Assembly (NCBI RefSeq): GCF_026625885.1
Contig: NZ_CP113068.1
Span: forward strand, 1,426,001 to 1,490,000
DNA length: 64,000 nt
From: Roseateles sp. SL47
Lineage (GTDB): Bacteria > Pseudomonadota > Gammaproteobacteria > Burkholderiales > Burkholderiaceae_C
Reading direction: 5' to 3'
The position numbers and the translations under genes were made by a program. A model generated the notes under the pieces. The model had not been told where the DNA came from. It ran no database searches and was given only the letters and a program-made list of their open reading frames with translations. Below are positions 27,274-36,873 of the stretch, one piece after another; position 1 is the first letter of the stretch, and the number at the start of each line of letters is the position of its first letter.

Positions 27274-27530
27274 GCCCGCAATTGTCCGCCAAGCTGCCGG
27301 CCAACGGTCGCCAGGGGCCTTGGGGGCGCTCTTTCGTGGGATTTCTCACACCTGGATATCCCCCATCCGCTGCACTATCCCCCATCCATCCCCCCTCTAT
27401 CCCCCACGCATCCCCCACCTGTAGGCAATCCACCGACATCGCTTTGCGCCTGCGCCCACAGCTTGGGCAGGAATCGCTGACTCCCGCCCATGCCCGCCGG
27501 CCCGCACACTTGTGGCAAGGGAGTCGCATC

Positions 27531-28409
27531 ATGAATGTCGTCATTGTCGAAAGTTCCAGCACCCTTCGCGCTCAACTCGTGGCCTTGCTGGCCCGAGAAC
27601 AGCGCATCCACGTCGTGGGCGAAGCGGCGGACGAACAGATGGCGATCCAGCTGATTGCCCAGACCCAGCCGGATGCCGTGCTGATGGACCTGGCCCTGCA
27701 ACCCGGCAGCGGCCTGCGGGTGCTGCGCGCCATCCGCCAATTGGGCTGCGGCGCCCGGGTGGTGGTGCTGAGCAACAGCTTCTATGAAGAGATGCTGCGG
27801 GCATGCTCGGAATATCGAATCTCAGGGTTCTTCGACAAAAGCACCCAGGTGGACGAGGCGCTGGAAATGCTGCGCCGGTGGTTGCCGCCCTTGATGGTCG
27901 ACGAACCCCAACGGGTGGCGGTGGTGGAGCAACTGGAGTCCCGATCCCTGGCGTTCTCGGCCTTTGATGAGCTGGCAGACCTGGCCTGCGACATCAGCGG
28001 CAGCGGCATGGCCACCATCAGCCTGATCAATGCGGACACGCAGCGCTTCATCGGCATGTCCGGGCTGGCGTTTGGGCAGATGCCCCGCTCCCGTAGCTTG
28101 TGCGCGCAGATCCTGCATCAGGGGCCGCTGGTCGAAGTGCCGGACACCTGGCACGACACACGCTTTGCCGACCATCCTTTGGTGCAAGGCGCGCCGTATG
28201 TGCGGTTTTATGCGGCCGTGCCGCTGGCCTTGTCCGGCGGCGAGGTGGTGGGCAGCCTCTGCGTGCTGGACCGCCTGCCGCGCCGCCTGCGCGAGCGGCA
28301 GCGGGAAGCGTTGTTGACCTTGTCCCGCTGCGCCATCAATGAGCTGGAATCCACGCGCCGGCACTCGGCCCCGCCGGCTCAGGCGATCAGCGCCGCGATG
28401 ACCTTGTGA
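27531..28409 (+). CDS. Response regulator receiver with C-terminal GAF domain
   Basis: 292 residues. The N-terminal receiver (VVIVESSSTLRAQLVALLAR) has the Asp in AVLMDLALQPGSGL, but one of the two usual acidic residues after the first strand appears replaced (VESSST instead of VDDD). Metal binding and phosphorylation may therefore be impaired. SGFFDKSTQVDEALEML supplies the conserved Lys. The C-terminal half is a GAF domain related to the one in the GGDEF protein at 17554 (LCAQILHQGPLVEVPDTWHD, then YAAVPLALSGGEVVGSLCVL). Ribosome-binding site AAGGGAG at 27517-27523. There is no output enzyme domain, so it probably works through protein contacts. Confidence 0.85.
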   Translation: MNVVIVESSSTLRAQLVALLAREQRIHVVGEAADEQMAIQLIAQTQPDAVLMDLALQPGSGLRVLRAIRQLGCGARVVVLSNSFYEEMLRACSEYRISGFFDKSTQVDEALEMLRRWLPPLMVDEPQRVAVVEQLESRSLAFSAFDELADLACDISGSGMATISLINADTQRFIGMSGLAFGQMPRSRSLCAQILHQGPLVEVPDTWHDTRFADHPLVQGAPYVRFYAAVPLALSGGEVVGSLCVLDRLPRRLRERQREALLTLSRCAINELESTRRHSAPPAQAISAAMTL

Positions 28410-28508
28410 GTGCGCGTGGTCCTGGGGCCTGGCCTCAAGGCCTCACTCGGCACGACACCAACAGCGCACCAGCGCCCAGCATCACCGCCAACGGCCGTGG
28501 CCTGACGC

Positions 28509-29000
28509 TCAGTGGTGCTCCGGCGGCTCGTACAGCGACGGATGCGTAAAAAGGGCCTCCATCGGCAGACGGCGCCCGGCGGCATGGTCCTCGATGCACT
28601 GCAGCACCAGCGGGCTGCGATGCCGCTCCCGGCAGGCGCGGATCTCCTCCAGCGTCATCCACAGGGTGCGCTGCACCGGCGCGTCGAAGGCCTGCCCGGG
28701 AATCTGCTCGCCCACGTCGCCCACAAAGGCCACCCGCACATAGGTGACGTCCTGACCGCGGCTGGGTCGGAGGAAGCGGGACATGTACAGGCCCAGCCAG
28801 GCGGTGGGCTGAAAGTGGCGTGCGGTTTCTTCCAGCACTTCGCGGATCACCCCTTCCTCCGGCGACTCGCCCTGCTCCAGATGGCCGGCAGGGTTGTTGA
28901 GCAGCAGGCCTTCGGAGGTGAGTTCCTCCACCAGCAGGTAACGGCCGTCGCGTTCAATCACGGCGGCCACGGTGACGCTGGGCTTGAAGCGTTCAGTCAT
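28509..29000 (-). CDS. Nudix hydrolase
   Basis: 163 residues. The Nudix box begins GHLEQGESPEEG and ends REVLEETA, giving the metal-binding REVLEE core. It resembles the NudJ/MutT-like phosphohydrolases that often sit beside mnmA in beta- and gammaproteobacteria; here the receiver-GAF gene lies between them. The start ATG at 29000 (MTERFKPSVTVAAV) has GGAGATCC before it; the longer frame upstream has no support. The substrate is probably a nucleoside di/triphosphate or thiamine-type pyrophosphate, which cannot be fixed from sequence. Confidence 0.9.
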   Translation of the reverse strand: MTERFKPSVTVAAVIERDGRYLLVEELTSEGLLLNNPAGHLEQGESPEEGVIREVLEETARHFQPTAWLGLYMSRFLRPSRGQDVTYVRVAFVGDVGEQIPGQAFDAPVQRTLWMTLEEIRACRERHRSPLVLQCIEDHAAGRRLPMEALFTHPSLYEPPEHH

Positions 29001-29181
29001 GGATCTCCTCACCTGACCCGGGATGCCAGGCCCGGTCTGCGGGGGATGGGCCACGCAGCCAGGCGGCTCCACGGGATGGAATGTCTGTGGGCCGTCATTG
29101 TGCTTGTTCTTCATGACGCGGTCGTCATGAGCGGTTGGACCCATAAGGAGGGACGCGGCCCTCGGGGCCTTGACCCAGGAA

Positions 29182-29208
29182 ACAGCAACGGCCCCGAAGG
29201 GCCGCTGT
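29182..29208 (-). terminator. Probable terminator of the Asp/Arg-rich protein gene
   Basis: On the minus strand CGGCCC-TTCG-GGGCCG forms a stem with a UUCG tetraloop, flanked by ACAG/CTGT and followed by a short T-rich stretch. The T-run is weak. Confidence 0.45.
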
Positions 29209-29254
29209 GCGTGTTGTGTGGGTGTGGTGCGGGGGATGGGCGCGGTCGCTTCAA

Positions 29255-29812
29255 TCAGCGATGGTCGCGATCCGGGCCGCGGCGGTCGTCATGTCGGTCG
29301 TCACGGCGATCATCGCGCCTATCGTCCCGACGGTCATCGCGTCGCTCATCCCTACGGTCATCCCTGCGGTCGTCCCGACGGGCATCGGCGCGATCCGGTC
29401 CACGCCCGTGGCCATGCCCCGGTTGATCATCCCGCCATTCCGGTCCACGCGGGCCCGGGCCATGCGGATGTTCACGGCGGTACTGCGGCGCGTAGACGTT
29501 GTTGTACCAGTTCTCCTGCACGAAGTAGACCGGCCGGCCGCATGCGCCGTATTGGCCGCAATAACGGCGCCAGTTCTTCTGGTGGCCCGGGGGCACACGC
29601 AGGTAGATCGGGGGCGGCGGTGTCGGCACCCGTTCAATGATCATGGGCTGGGCATACACCACTTGCGGACGGGTGTTGCCAATGTCGATCTGACCAAAGA
29701 AGCCGGGCTGGCCGATGGTCACGGAAACACCGACGTCGGCAGCGTGAGAGAGACCGGGTGCCGCCAGGGCGGTCATGGCCACCGCAGAGGCCAACAGAAT
29801 GTTCTTGAGCAT
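29255..29812 (-). CDS. Secreted protein with Asp/Arg-rich repeat tail
   Basis: 185 residues with a signal peptide (MLKNILLASAVAMTALAAPG, cleavage after SHA). A middle domain (VSVTIGQPGFFGQIDIGNTR, then VYAQPMIIERVPTPPPPIYL and RYCGQYGACGRPVYFVQENW) is of a kind often seen in Burkholderiales proteins of unknown function. The last 50 residues are nearly all Asp/Arg repeats (RRDD-type). Two cysteines could form a disulfide. The function is unknown. Strong low complexity at the end makes the C-terminus evolutionarily unstable. Confidence 0.82.
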   Translation of the reverse strand: MLKNILLASAVAMTALAAPGLSHAADVGVSVTIGQPGFFGQIDIGNTRPQVVYAQPMIIERVPTPPPPIYLRVPPGHQKNWRRYCGQYGACGRPVYFVQENWYNNVYAPQYRREHPHGPGPRGPEWRDDQPGHGHGRGPDRADARRDDRRDDRRDERRDDRRDDRRDDRRDDRHDDRRGPDRDHR

Positions 29813-30046
29813 GGTGGCTCCTTTCTACATCGAAATAACGCCGGGCCTTGCATTTGGTGGACCGCCGCACACAACTCGGTACAGGTTTGCGCTTGTGTGT
29901 CGCTGGCAAACCGCCCTCCAGCCTCGCAGCTTCCGTCCGGTCTTAGTGAAATCCCTGCCACGCAGGTGCGTATTTCGCACGAATGCGGCGGGTAAGCTTG
30001 GCCCAAGGGGTTTCTGTCTCCGAATGCAGAGTTGGAGGGATTCCAG

Positions 30047-31162
30047 ATGCTGATCGGTGTGCCGCGCGAGACGGCAGCGGGAGAAACGCGAGTGGCCGCC
30101 ACACCGGAGACGGTGAAGAAGCTGGTGGCCCAGGGGCATCGCCTGCTGGTGGAAACATCGGCCGGCCTGCGGGCCAGCGCCACCGACGAGGCGTATGCCG
30201 CAGCCGGTGCGGAGATCGTCAGCACGGCACCGGCGCTCGGCGCGGACCTGGTGCTCAAGGTGCGGGCGCCTGCAGTGGAAGAAGTTGCCGCGTTCCGGCG
30301 TGGGGTGACGCTGGTGGGCATGCTCAATCCGTTTGATCGTGACGGCCTTCAGCGCCTGGCCGATGCCGGGCTCACGGCCTTTGCGCTGGAAGCTGCGCCA
30401 CGGACCTCCCGGGCACAGAGCATGGATGTGTTGTCCAGCCAGGCCAACATCGCCGGCTACAAGGCGGTGATGCTGGCCGCCTTTCACTATCAGCGCCTGT
30501 TCCCGATGCTGATGACGGCGGCGGGCACCATCAAGGCGGCGCGGGTGGTGGTGCTGGGCGTGGGGGTGGCGGGACTGCAGGCGATTGCCACGGCCAAGCG
30601 GCTGGGCGCCGTGATCGAGGCCTCCGATGTCCGTCCATCGGTGAAAGAGCAGGTGGAATCGCTGGGTGCGAAGTTCATCGACGTGCCTTATGAAACCGCC
30701 GAGGAGCGCGAGGCGGCTGAAGGCGTGGGCGGTTATGCGCGGCCCATGCCGGCGAGTTGGCTGGCCCGCCAGCAACTTGAAGTGGCCAAGCGCGTGGCGC
30801 AGGCGGATGTGGTCATCACCACCGCGTTGATTCCTGGCCGCGCGGCACCGGTGCTGGTGACTGAAGAGATGGTCCGCGCCATGAAGCCCGGATCGGTGAT
30901 TGTGGACATTGCCGCACCGGCTGGCGGCAACTGTCCGTTGACCGAGCCCGGCCAGACGGTGGTCCGCCATGGCGTGACACTGGTGGGTGAAACCAACCTG
31001 CCGGCGCTGGTGGCGGCCGATGCGTCGGCGTTGTATGCCCGCAATCTGCTGGATTTCCTGAAGCTGGTGCTGCCTGGGCCGGCTGGTGTGGTGCTGCCGC
31101 CGGATGACGACATCGTCATGGCTTGCCTGGTGGCCCATGAAGGCCGGTTGTTGCGCCCATAA
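30047..31162 (+). CDS. pntAA: NAD(P) transhydrogenase subunit alpha part 1
   Basis: 371 residues. This is the NAD(H)-binding domain I of proton-translocating transhydrogenase, homologous to alanine dehydrogenase: MLIGVPRETAAGETRVAATP, SSQANIAGYKAVMLAA, and the Rossmann loop VVVLGVGVAGLQAIATAKRL. Start ATG 30047 is chosen for the GGAGGG site at 30033-30038. It heads the three-gene order pntAA-pntAB-pntB of split transhydrogenases, which couples proton flow to NADPH production. Confidence 0.94.
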   Translation: MLIGVPRETAAGETRVAATPETVKKLVAQGHRLLVETSAGLRASATDEAYAAAGAEIVSTAPALGADLVLKVRAPAVEEVAAFRRGVTLVGMLNPFDRDGLQRLADAGLTAFALEAAPRTSRAQSMDVLSSQANIAGYKAVMLAAFHYQRLFPMLMTAAGTIKAARVVVLGVGVAGLQAIATAKRLGAVIEASDVRPSVKEQVESLGAKFIDVPYETAEEREAAEGVGGYARPMPASWLARQQLEVAKRVAQADVVITTALIPGRAAPVLVTEEMVRAMKPGSVIVDIAAPAGGNCPLTEPGQTVVRHGVTLVGETNLPALVAADASALYARNLLDFLKLVLPGPAGVVLPPDDDIVMACLVAHEGRLLRP

Positions 31163-31183
31163 CCAAACTTTGCGGAGGGTCCG

Positions 31184-31480
31184 ATGGATGTTGTATCTCC
31201 CACCTTGATCAATCTCACCATCTTCGTGCTGGCCATCTATGTGGGCTATCACGTGGTGTGGACCGTGACACCGGCCCTGCACACGCCGCTCATGGCAGTG
31301 ACCAATGCGATTTCGGCCATCGTGATCGTCGGGGCCATGCTCGCGGCCGCGCTCACCGAGACCACGCTGGGCCAGGTGATGGGCACGGCCGCCGTGGCGC
31401 TGGCGGCGGTGAATGTGTTTGGCGGCTTCCTGGTCACGCGCCGCATGCTGGAAATGTTCAAGAAAAAAGAGAAGAAGTAG
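31184..31480 (+). CDS. pntAB: NAD(P) transhydrogenase subunit alpha part 2
   Basis: 98 residues, mostly three to four membrane helices: TLINLTIFVLAIYVGYHVVW, AISAIVIVGAMLAAAL and TAAVALAAVNVFGGFLVTRR. A basic C-terminus (MFKKKEKK) follows. This is the typical short membrane part of the split alpha subunit. The GGAGGG ribosome-binding site precedes the start. It lies between pntAA and pntB. Confidence 0.94.
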   Translation: MDVVSPTLINLTIFVLAIYVGYHVVWTVTPALHTPLMAVTNAISAIVIVGAMLAAALTETTLGQVMGTAAVALAAVNVFGGFLVTRRMLEMFKKKEKK

Positions 31481-31528
31481 GGCCCAAGACGGCTGTTGGC
31501 ATTGATTCCCGCGATCCGGAGCGCTCGA

Positions 31529-32950
31529 ATGTCCATGAACCTCGTCACGCTGCTGTACCTGGTGGCCAGCGTCTGTTTCATCCAGGCGCTCAAGGGCCTG
31601 TCGCATCCCACCACGTCCATCCGCGGCAACCTGTTCGGCATGGCCGGCATGACCATCGCCGTGCTCACCACGGCCGCGCTCATCGTCAAGCTGGCCGGTG
31701 GCCATGCCGGGGGCTTCGGCCTGGTGCTGGCCGGGCTGGTGATCGGCGGCGGCATTGGCGCGGTCATGGCCCAGCGGGTGGAAATGACCAAGATGCCGGA
31801 GCTGGTCGCTTTTATGCACAGCATGATCGGCCTGGCCGCCGTGTGCATTGCGGTGGCGGCGGTGGCCGAGCCGCATGCCCTGGGCATCGCGCAGCCCGGC
31901 CAACCGTTGCCCGGCGGCAATCGGATCGAGCTGGCGCTGGGCTGCTTCATCGGCGCGGTGACTTTCTCCGGCTCGGTCATCGCATTCGGAAAGCTCAGCG
32001 GTAAATACAAGTTCCGGTTGTTCCAGGGGGCCCCGGTGGTCTTCCGGGGGCAGCATGCGCTGAACCTGGTGCTGGGTCTGGCAGCGCTGTTCTTCATCGC
32101 GGGCTTCTGGCACTCGCAGAGCTGGATGGACTTCCTGCTGGTGGCGGCACTGGGCCTGGCGTTGGGGGTGCTGCTGATCATCCCCATCGGCGGCGCGGAC
32201 ATGCCGGTGGTGGTGTCCATGCTCAACAGCTACTCGGGCTGGGCGGCGGCGGGTATTGGGTTCTCACTCAACAACAGCATGCTGATCATTGCCGGGTCGC
32301 TGGTGGGCAGCTCGGGGGCCATCCTGAGCTACATCATGTGCAAGGCCATGAATCGGTCCTTCTTCAATGTGATTCTGGGCGGCTTCGGCGCCGAGGCAGG
32401 AGCCGGCGCGGCCGCCGCCGTGCAGCGCAATGTGCGCAGCGGCAGCGCCGACGATGCGGCCTTCATCCTCGGCAATGCAGAAAGCGTCATCATCGTGCCG
32501 GGCTACGGACTGGCGGTGGCGCGCGCGCAGCATGCGGTGAAGGAGTTGGCCCAGAAGCTCACTGCCAAAGGCGTGCAGGTGCGTTATGCCATCCATCCGG
32601 TGGCGGGCCGCATGCCGGGCCATATGAACGTGCTGCTGGCCGAGGCGGAAGTGCCCTACGACCAGGTGCATGAGATGGAAGACATCAATCCGGAGTTTGG
32701 CCAGACCGATGTCGCCATCATCCTCGGCGCCAACGATGTGGTGAACCCCGCCGCGCTGCAGAAGGGGTCGTCCATCTACGGCATGCCGATCCTGGAGGCC
32801 TACAAGGCCCGTACGGTGATTGTGAACAAGCGCTCGATGGCGGCGGGTTATGCGGGCCTGGACAACGAGCTGTTCTACATGGACAAGACCATGATGGTGT
32901 TCGGCGACGCGAAGAAGGTCGTTGAAGACATGGTCAAGGCCGTGGAGTGA
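31529..32950 (+). CDS. pntB: NAD(P) transhydrogenase subunit beta
   Basis: 473 residues. The N-terminal half is membrane domain II with about eight or nine helices (LVTLLYLVASVCFIQALKGL and following; GGADMPVVVSMLNSYSGWAA is diagnostic). The C-terminal half is NADP(H)-binding domain III (IIVPGYGLAVARAQHAVKEL, YAIHPVAGRMPGHMNVLLAE, and VAIILGANDVVNPAA). Start ATG 31529 has CGGAG at 31517-31521; the upstream frame extension is not conserved. Confidence 0.95.
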   Translation: MSMNLVTLLYLVASVCFIQALKGLSHPTTSIRGNLFGMAGMTIAVLTTAALIVKLAGGHAGGFGLVLAGLVIGGGIGAVMAQRVEMTKMPELVAFMHSMIGLAAVCIAVAAVAEPHALGIAQPGQPLPGGNRIELALGCFIGAVTFSGSVIAFGKLSGKYKFRLFQGAPVVFRGQHALNLVLGLAALFFIAGFWHSQSWMDFLLVAALGLALGVLLIIPIGGADMPVVVSMLNSYSGWAAAGIGFSLNNSMLIIAGSLVGSSGAILSYIMCKAMNRSFFNVILGGFGAEAGAGAAAAVQRNVRSGSADDAAFILGNAESVIIVPGYGLAVARAQHAVKELAQKLTAKGVQVRYAIHPVAGRMPGHMNVLLAEAEVPYDQVHEMEDINPEFGQTDVAIILGANDVVNPAALQKGSSIYGMPILEAYKARTVIVNKRSMAAGYAGLDNELFYMDKTMMVFGDAKKVVEDMVKAVE

Positions 32951-32956
32951 GGCGCG

Positions 32957-34906
32957 GTGTCGGCGGCCCGTGCGCGCCGGCTGCTGCTGCTGGTGGTGGT
33001 GCCAGTGGCCTTGTTGTGGCTGGTGCATGTGCTGTCCCAGCAATTTGGAACCGCCCTGCCATCGCAGGTGGTGCGGCTGACCGATGCGCAGTTGCTGCCC
33101 GGCAGCGCCGTGGATCCCACACAGGTGCAGGGCGCGGTGGGGCCGATCACTGGCGACCACAGCACCGATCCCCGCGATCACCATCACTACCGGCTGCCCC
33201 TCCAGATCCATGAATCCGCAGCTCCGGGGCCCTTGTGGTTCGCCATGGACTTCCAGATGCCCCAGGCGGCCGATCAACCCTATTGGCTGGTGATCCAGCA
33301 TCGGCCGACGGCCAGCATCTATCTGGATGGTCAACTGCTGGCGCACTCCAGCATGGGGCGAGGCTTCACCGCAGAAGATGAGGACGACTTCGCCCAACGG
33401 GGCCTGTTGCTGGCCGGTCGGCGCATGCAGGTGAGCATTCCTCCCGCCCTGCTGGGCGCTGGCCCGCACCGGCTGAGCGTGCGGCTGGTGCGCCCCGGCT
33501 TTGAAGGTGCGGGCCTTTCCGCGCCCTTGCTGGGGCCGGCGCCACAGATGCGGGCGCTGCAGGAAGGGCGGCGGCTGTGGCAGGGGGTCCGTGTGACGAC
33601 AGCCTTGGGCGGCGCGGCCATTGGGGTGTTCATGGTGCTGGTCTGGCTGGCGCTGCGACAGGAATGGCTCTATGGCGTCACGGGACTGTTCTGTCTCTGC
33701 CTGGCGGTGCTGCTGTCTCCCTATCTGTTGAATGGCGCCTTGTTGCCGGCGCCCTGGTGGCGGGTGGCGCTGGACGTGACGGACGTCGTGGCCAAGGGCC
33801 TGCTGCTGTTTCTGGTGGCGCGATTGACCGGCAACGAGGCGCGTTGGCTGCTGAGGGCGGTGGGCGCGTATTTGGCGCTGGGCATCCTGATCGACGGTAC
33901 GGCGGCGGTCCTGGGCTGGAGCTGGACCGACTTCAACACCTTGTGGCCGTGGTGGGCCTTGGGCAGCCGCTCGCTGGTGCTGCTGGCCGCAGCCGTGATT
34001 GCCGCCCGCGCCGCGTTGGACAGCGACGAGGCCGCACCGCTGGTCGGTGCGCTGGTGGTGGCCTTGTCCGGCTGGGTGTGGTTGTATGTGAGCTACTTTG
34101 CGCTGGTGGCATCACAGCAGCTCAACGTGGTGGACATCAACGTGATCGGGCATGCCGTCCTGATTGCCATGGCTGGCGTGGCGCTGCAACGCCGCTTTGT
34201 GCGGTCGCTGCGGGACCAGGCGCTGGCCCGTACGGTGCTGGAGCGTGCGCTGGAAGATCGCAGCCGTGAATTGCAGGCCCGCTGGCAGGAGCTGCAGGAC
34301 AGCGAACGGCAGCGCACCGCCGCCGAAGAGCGCGAACGCCTGCTGCAGGAGATGCATGACGGCCTGGGCTCGCAACTCGTCACCGCTCGTCTCAGTGCCG
34401 AGCGGGGGGTGCCCTCGGAAACGCTGGTGGAAGTGCTGGATGAATGCATTCGCGAGATGCGCCTCACGGTGGACGCACTGGCCGTCACCGATGGCGATCT
34501 GACCTTGCTGCTGGCCAATCTGCGCCATCGCATGGGCCCACGCCTGTCGGCGGCCGGCCTCACGCTGGACTGGCAACTGGCCGATGTGCCGCTGGTGCCG
34601 GTGCTGCGCGGGACCGGTGGCCGCGAGCTGATCCGCATCGTGCAGGAATGTTTGAGCAATGTCATTCACCATGCCCGTGCCACCCGCATCCGTTTTGCGA
34701 CGCGACTGGACGACGATGGCGGCGGCGTGTCACTGCTGATCACCGACGACGGCTGCGGGCTCTCCGAGCACCGCCGCGAGGGTCATGGCTTGCGCGGCAT
34801 GCGTCGTCGTGCGGCGCGTATCTCCGCCCGCATCGAATGGCGGGCGCCCACCGACAGCCCCGAGACCCAAGGCACCGAACTGGTGGTGTGGCTGCCACTG
34901 CGCTGA
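32957..34906 (+). CDS. 7TM-type sensor histidine kinase, orphan
   Basis: 649 residues starting from GTG at 32957, six bases after pntB. An N-terminal hydrophobic signal anchor is followed by a periplasmic domain of about 180 residues with beta-sandwich-like content (similar to 7TMR-DISM extracellular domains). About seven membrane helices follow (residues 215-420). Then come a coiled coil and a HisKA_3 domain with the phospho-His in LLQEMHDGLGSQLVTARLSA. The ATPase domain shows LIRIVQECLSNVIHHARATR and ITDDGCGL. No response-regulator gene is adjacent, so its partner is encoded elsewhere. Cotranscription with the transhydrogenase genes is likely from the spacing. Confidence 0.87.
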   Translation: MSAARARRLLLLVVVPVALLWLVHVLSQQFGTALPSQVVRLTDAQLLPGSAVDPTQVQGAVGPITGDHSTDPRDHHHYRLPLQIHESAAPGPLWFAMDFQMPQAADQPYWLVIQHRPTASIYLDGQLLAHSSMGRGFTAEDEDDFAQRGLLLAGRRMQVSIPPALLGAGPHRLSVRLVRPGFEGAGLSAPLLGPAPQMRALQEGRRLWQGVRVTTALGGAAIGVFMVLVWLALRQEWLYGVTGLFCLCLAVLLSPYLLNGALLPAPWWRVALDVTDVVAKGLLLFLVARLTGNEARWLLRAVGAYLALGILIDGTAAVLGWSWTDFNTLWPWWALGSRSLVLLAAAVIAARAALDSDEAAPLVGALVVALSGWVWLYVSYFALVASQQLNVVDINVIGHAVLIAMAGVALQRRFVRSLRDQALARTVLERALEDRSRELQARWQELQDSERQRTAAEERERLLQEMHDGLGSQLVTARLSAERGVPSETLVEVLDECIREMRLTVDALAVTDGDLTLLLANLRHRMGPRLSAAGLTLDWQLADVPLVPVLRGTGGRELIRIVQECLSNVIHHARATRIRFATRLDDDGGGVSLLITDDGCGLSEHRREGHGLRGMRRRAARISARIEWRAPTDSPETQGTELVVWLPLR

Positions 34907-35135
34907 TCCCGCATGAGATGCCGCCGCGCAAGAAGCGCAGCTGCCAATGGATCAATGGATTAGTGAACCCACCCTAGGGGGTGCTCTTCAACTGTACGCA
35001 TCGTATGGTGTCGATCTCATCGCTTCTTCCCCGCATTTGTTGCTGCCGGCTTGCCCTTGTGCGGTCTATCGAATCCCCTGATGGGGGCTGCCCGGGGATC
35101 GGCGAGAATCCGCGCCGTACCTTGGAGACATAACA

Positions 35136-36809
35136 ATGGAGAAAACCTGGCTGAAGCACTATCCGGAGGGCATGCCCGCCGAGATCAATGCGGATGTCTA
35201 TCCCTCGCTGGTCGAGCTGATGGAGACAGCGTTCAAGCAGTTTCCGCAGCGGCCGGCCTACAAGATCCTGGGACGCTCGGTCAGCTTTGCGCAGATCGAC
35301 GAGGCCTCGCAGGCATTGGCGGCCTATCTCCAGGGCCTGGGCCTGGAGAAGGGCGACCGCGTGGCCATCATGATGCCCAACGTGCCGCAATATCCGGTGG
35401 CCGTGGCGGCCATCCTGCGGGCGGGTTTTGTGGTGGTGAACGTCAACCCCCTCTACACCCCGCGTGAGCTGGAGCATCAGCTCAAGGACGCCGGGGCCAA
35501 GGCCATTGTCATCATCGAGAACTTTGCGGCCACGCTGCAGCAGGTGATGGCCCATGTGCCCACCAAGCATGTGGTGCTGGCCTCCATGGGTGACATGCTC
35601 GGCTTCGTCAAGGGGGCCGTCGTCAACTATGTGGTGCGCAAGGTCAAGAAGCTGGTGCCGGCCTTTGAGCTGCCCACCGCTGTGCGCTTCAACGATGCCC
35701 TGTCCAAGGGCCGCGGGCAGAGCTACAAGCGCCCGGCCGTCGGCCCCAACGACATCGCCGTGCTGCAGTACACCGGCGGCACCACCGGGGTCTCCAAGGG
35801 CGCCGTGCTGCTGCATCGCAACCTGGTGGCCAACACCCTGCAATGTGAAGCCTGGTACCAGCCGGCGCTGCGCAAGATCCCCAAGGAAGAGCAGCTGGTC
35901 AGCATCTGCGCGCTCCCCCTGTATCACATCTTCGGTTTCACAACCAACCTGATGCTGTCGATGCGGGTGGGTGGGTGCAATGTGCTGATCCCCAATCCGC
36001 GTGATCTGCCGGCCGTGTTCAAGGAACTGAGCCAGCACCGTTTCCACAGCCTGCCGGCGGTGAACACCTTGTTCATGGCCATGGCCAACCATCCGTCCTT
36101 CGGCACGGTGGACTGGAGCGGCCTGGTGATTTCGGTGGGTGGCGGTATGGCGGTGCAGCAGGCGACGGCCAAGCAGTGGCTGGAAAAGACCGGCTGCCCC
36201 ATTGTGGAAGGTTACGGCCTGTCGGAAACGTCGCCGGTGGCCTGCTGCAACCCCACGGACAGCACCGCCTACACCGGCTCCATCGGCCTGCCGCTGCCCG
36301 GCACCGACGTGACCTTGCTGGACGACAACGGCCGTGAGGTGCCGCTGGGCAGTTCCGGCGAAGTCGCCATCCGCGGCCCGCAGGTGATGGCCGGCTACTG
36401 GCAGCGCCCGGATGAAACCGCCAAGGTCATGACGGCGGACGGCTATTTCCGGACCGGTGACATCGGGACGGTGGACGATCGTGGTTACTTCCGCATCGTG
36501 GACCGCAAGAAGGACATGATCCTGGTCAGCGGCTTCAACGTTTACCCGAATGAGGTCGAGGACGTGCTGACGCTGATGCCGGGCGTGCTGGAATGCGCGG
36601 CCGTTGGCGTCCCGGACGAAAAGGCCGGCGAAGCCGTCAAGGTGGTCATCGTGCGCAAGAATCCGGCGCTGACCGAGGCCGACGTGAAGGCGTTTTGCGA
36701 GGCCAACCTGACCGGTTACAAGCGCCCGCGCATTATCGAGTTCCGTACGGAGTTGCCGAAAACACCGGTCGGCAAGGTGTTGCGGCGTGAACTGCGCGAC
36801 AAAAAGTAG
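35136..36809 (+). CDS. fadD: Long-chain-fatty-acid-CoA ligase
   Basis: 557 residues, ANL superfamily. The adenylation motif is YTGGTTGVSKGAVLLHRN; GYGLSETSP, YFRTGDIG and DRKKDMILVSGFNVYPNEVE follow, and the catalytic Lys lies in KTPVGKVLRREL near the end. The length and the MEKTWLKHYPEGMPAEI start match FadD of Burkholderiales. It activates free fatty acids to acyl-CoA for beta-oxidation. GGAGA at 35124-35128 precedes the ATG. Confidence 0.94.
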   Translation: MEKTWLKHYPEGMPAEINADVYPSLVELMETAFKQFPQRPAYKILGRSVSFAQIDEASQALAAYLQGLGLEKGDRVAIMMPNVPQYPVAVAAILRAGFVVVNVNPLYTPRELEHQLKDAGAKAIVIIENFAATLQQVMAHVPTKHVVLASMGDMLGFVKGAVVNYVVRKVKKLVPAFELPTAVRFNDALSKGRGQSYKRPAVGPNDIAVLQYTGGTTGVSKGAVLLHRNLVANTLQCEAWYQPALRKIPKEEQLVSICALPLYHIFGFTTNLMLSMRVGGCNVLIPNPRDLPAVFKELSQHRFHSLPAVNTLFMAMANHPSFGTVDWSGLVISVGGGMAVQQATAKQWLEKTGCPIVEGYGLSETSPVACCNPTDSTAYTGSIGLPLPGTDVTLLDDNGREVPLGSSGEVAIRGPQVMAGYWQRPDETAKVMTADGYFRTGDIGTVDDRGYFRIVDRKKDMILVSGFNVYPNEVEDVLTLMPGVLECAAVGVPDEKAGEAVKVVIVRKNPALTEADVKAFCEANLTGYKRPRIIEFRTELPKTPVGKVLRRELRDKK

Positions 36810-36873
36810 CAGTTTCCCTGCCTTCGGCGCGGCCACAACGGCCTAAGCTTCGCGCTCCTGAGGAGGCGAGGCC

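Noticed and set aside
29825..32113. 762-codon open frame on the minus strand across pntAA, pntAB and pntB
   Set aside because: Antisense shadow of the transhydrogenase genes with His/Gln/Arg-rich composition and no domain.
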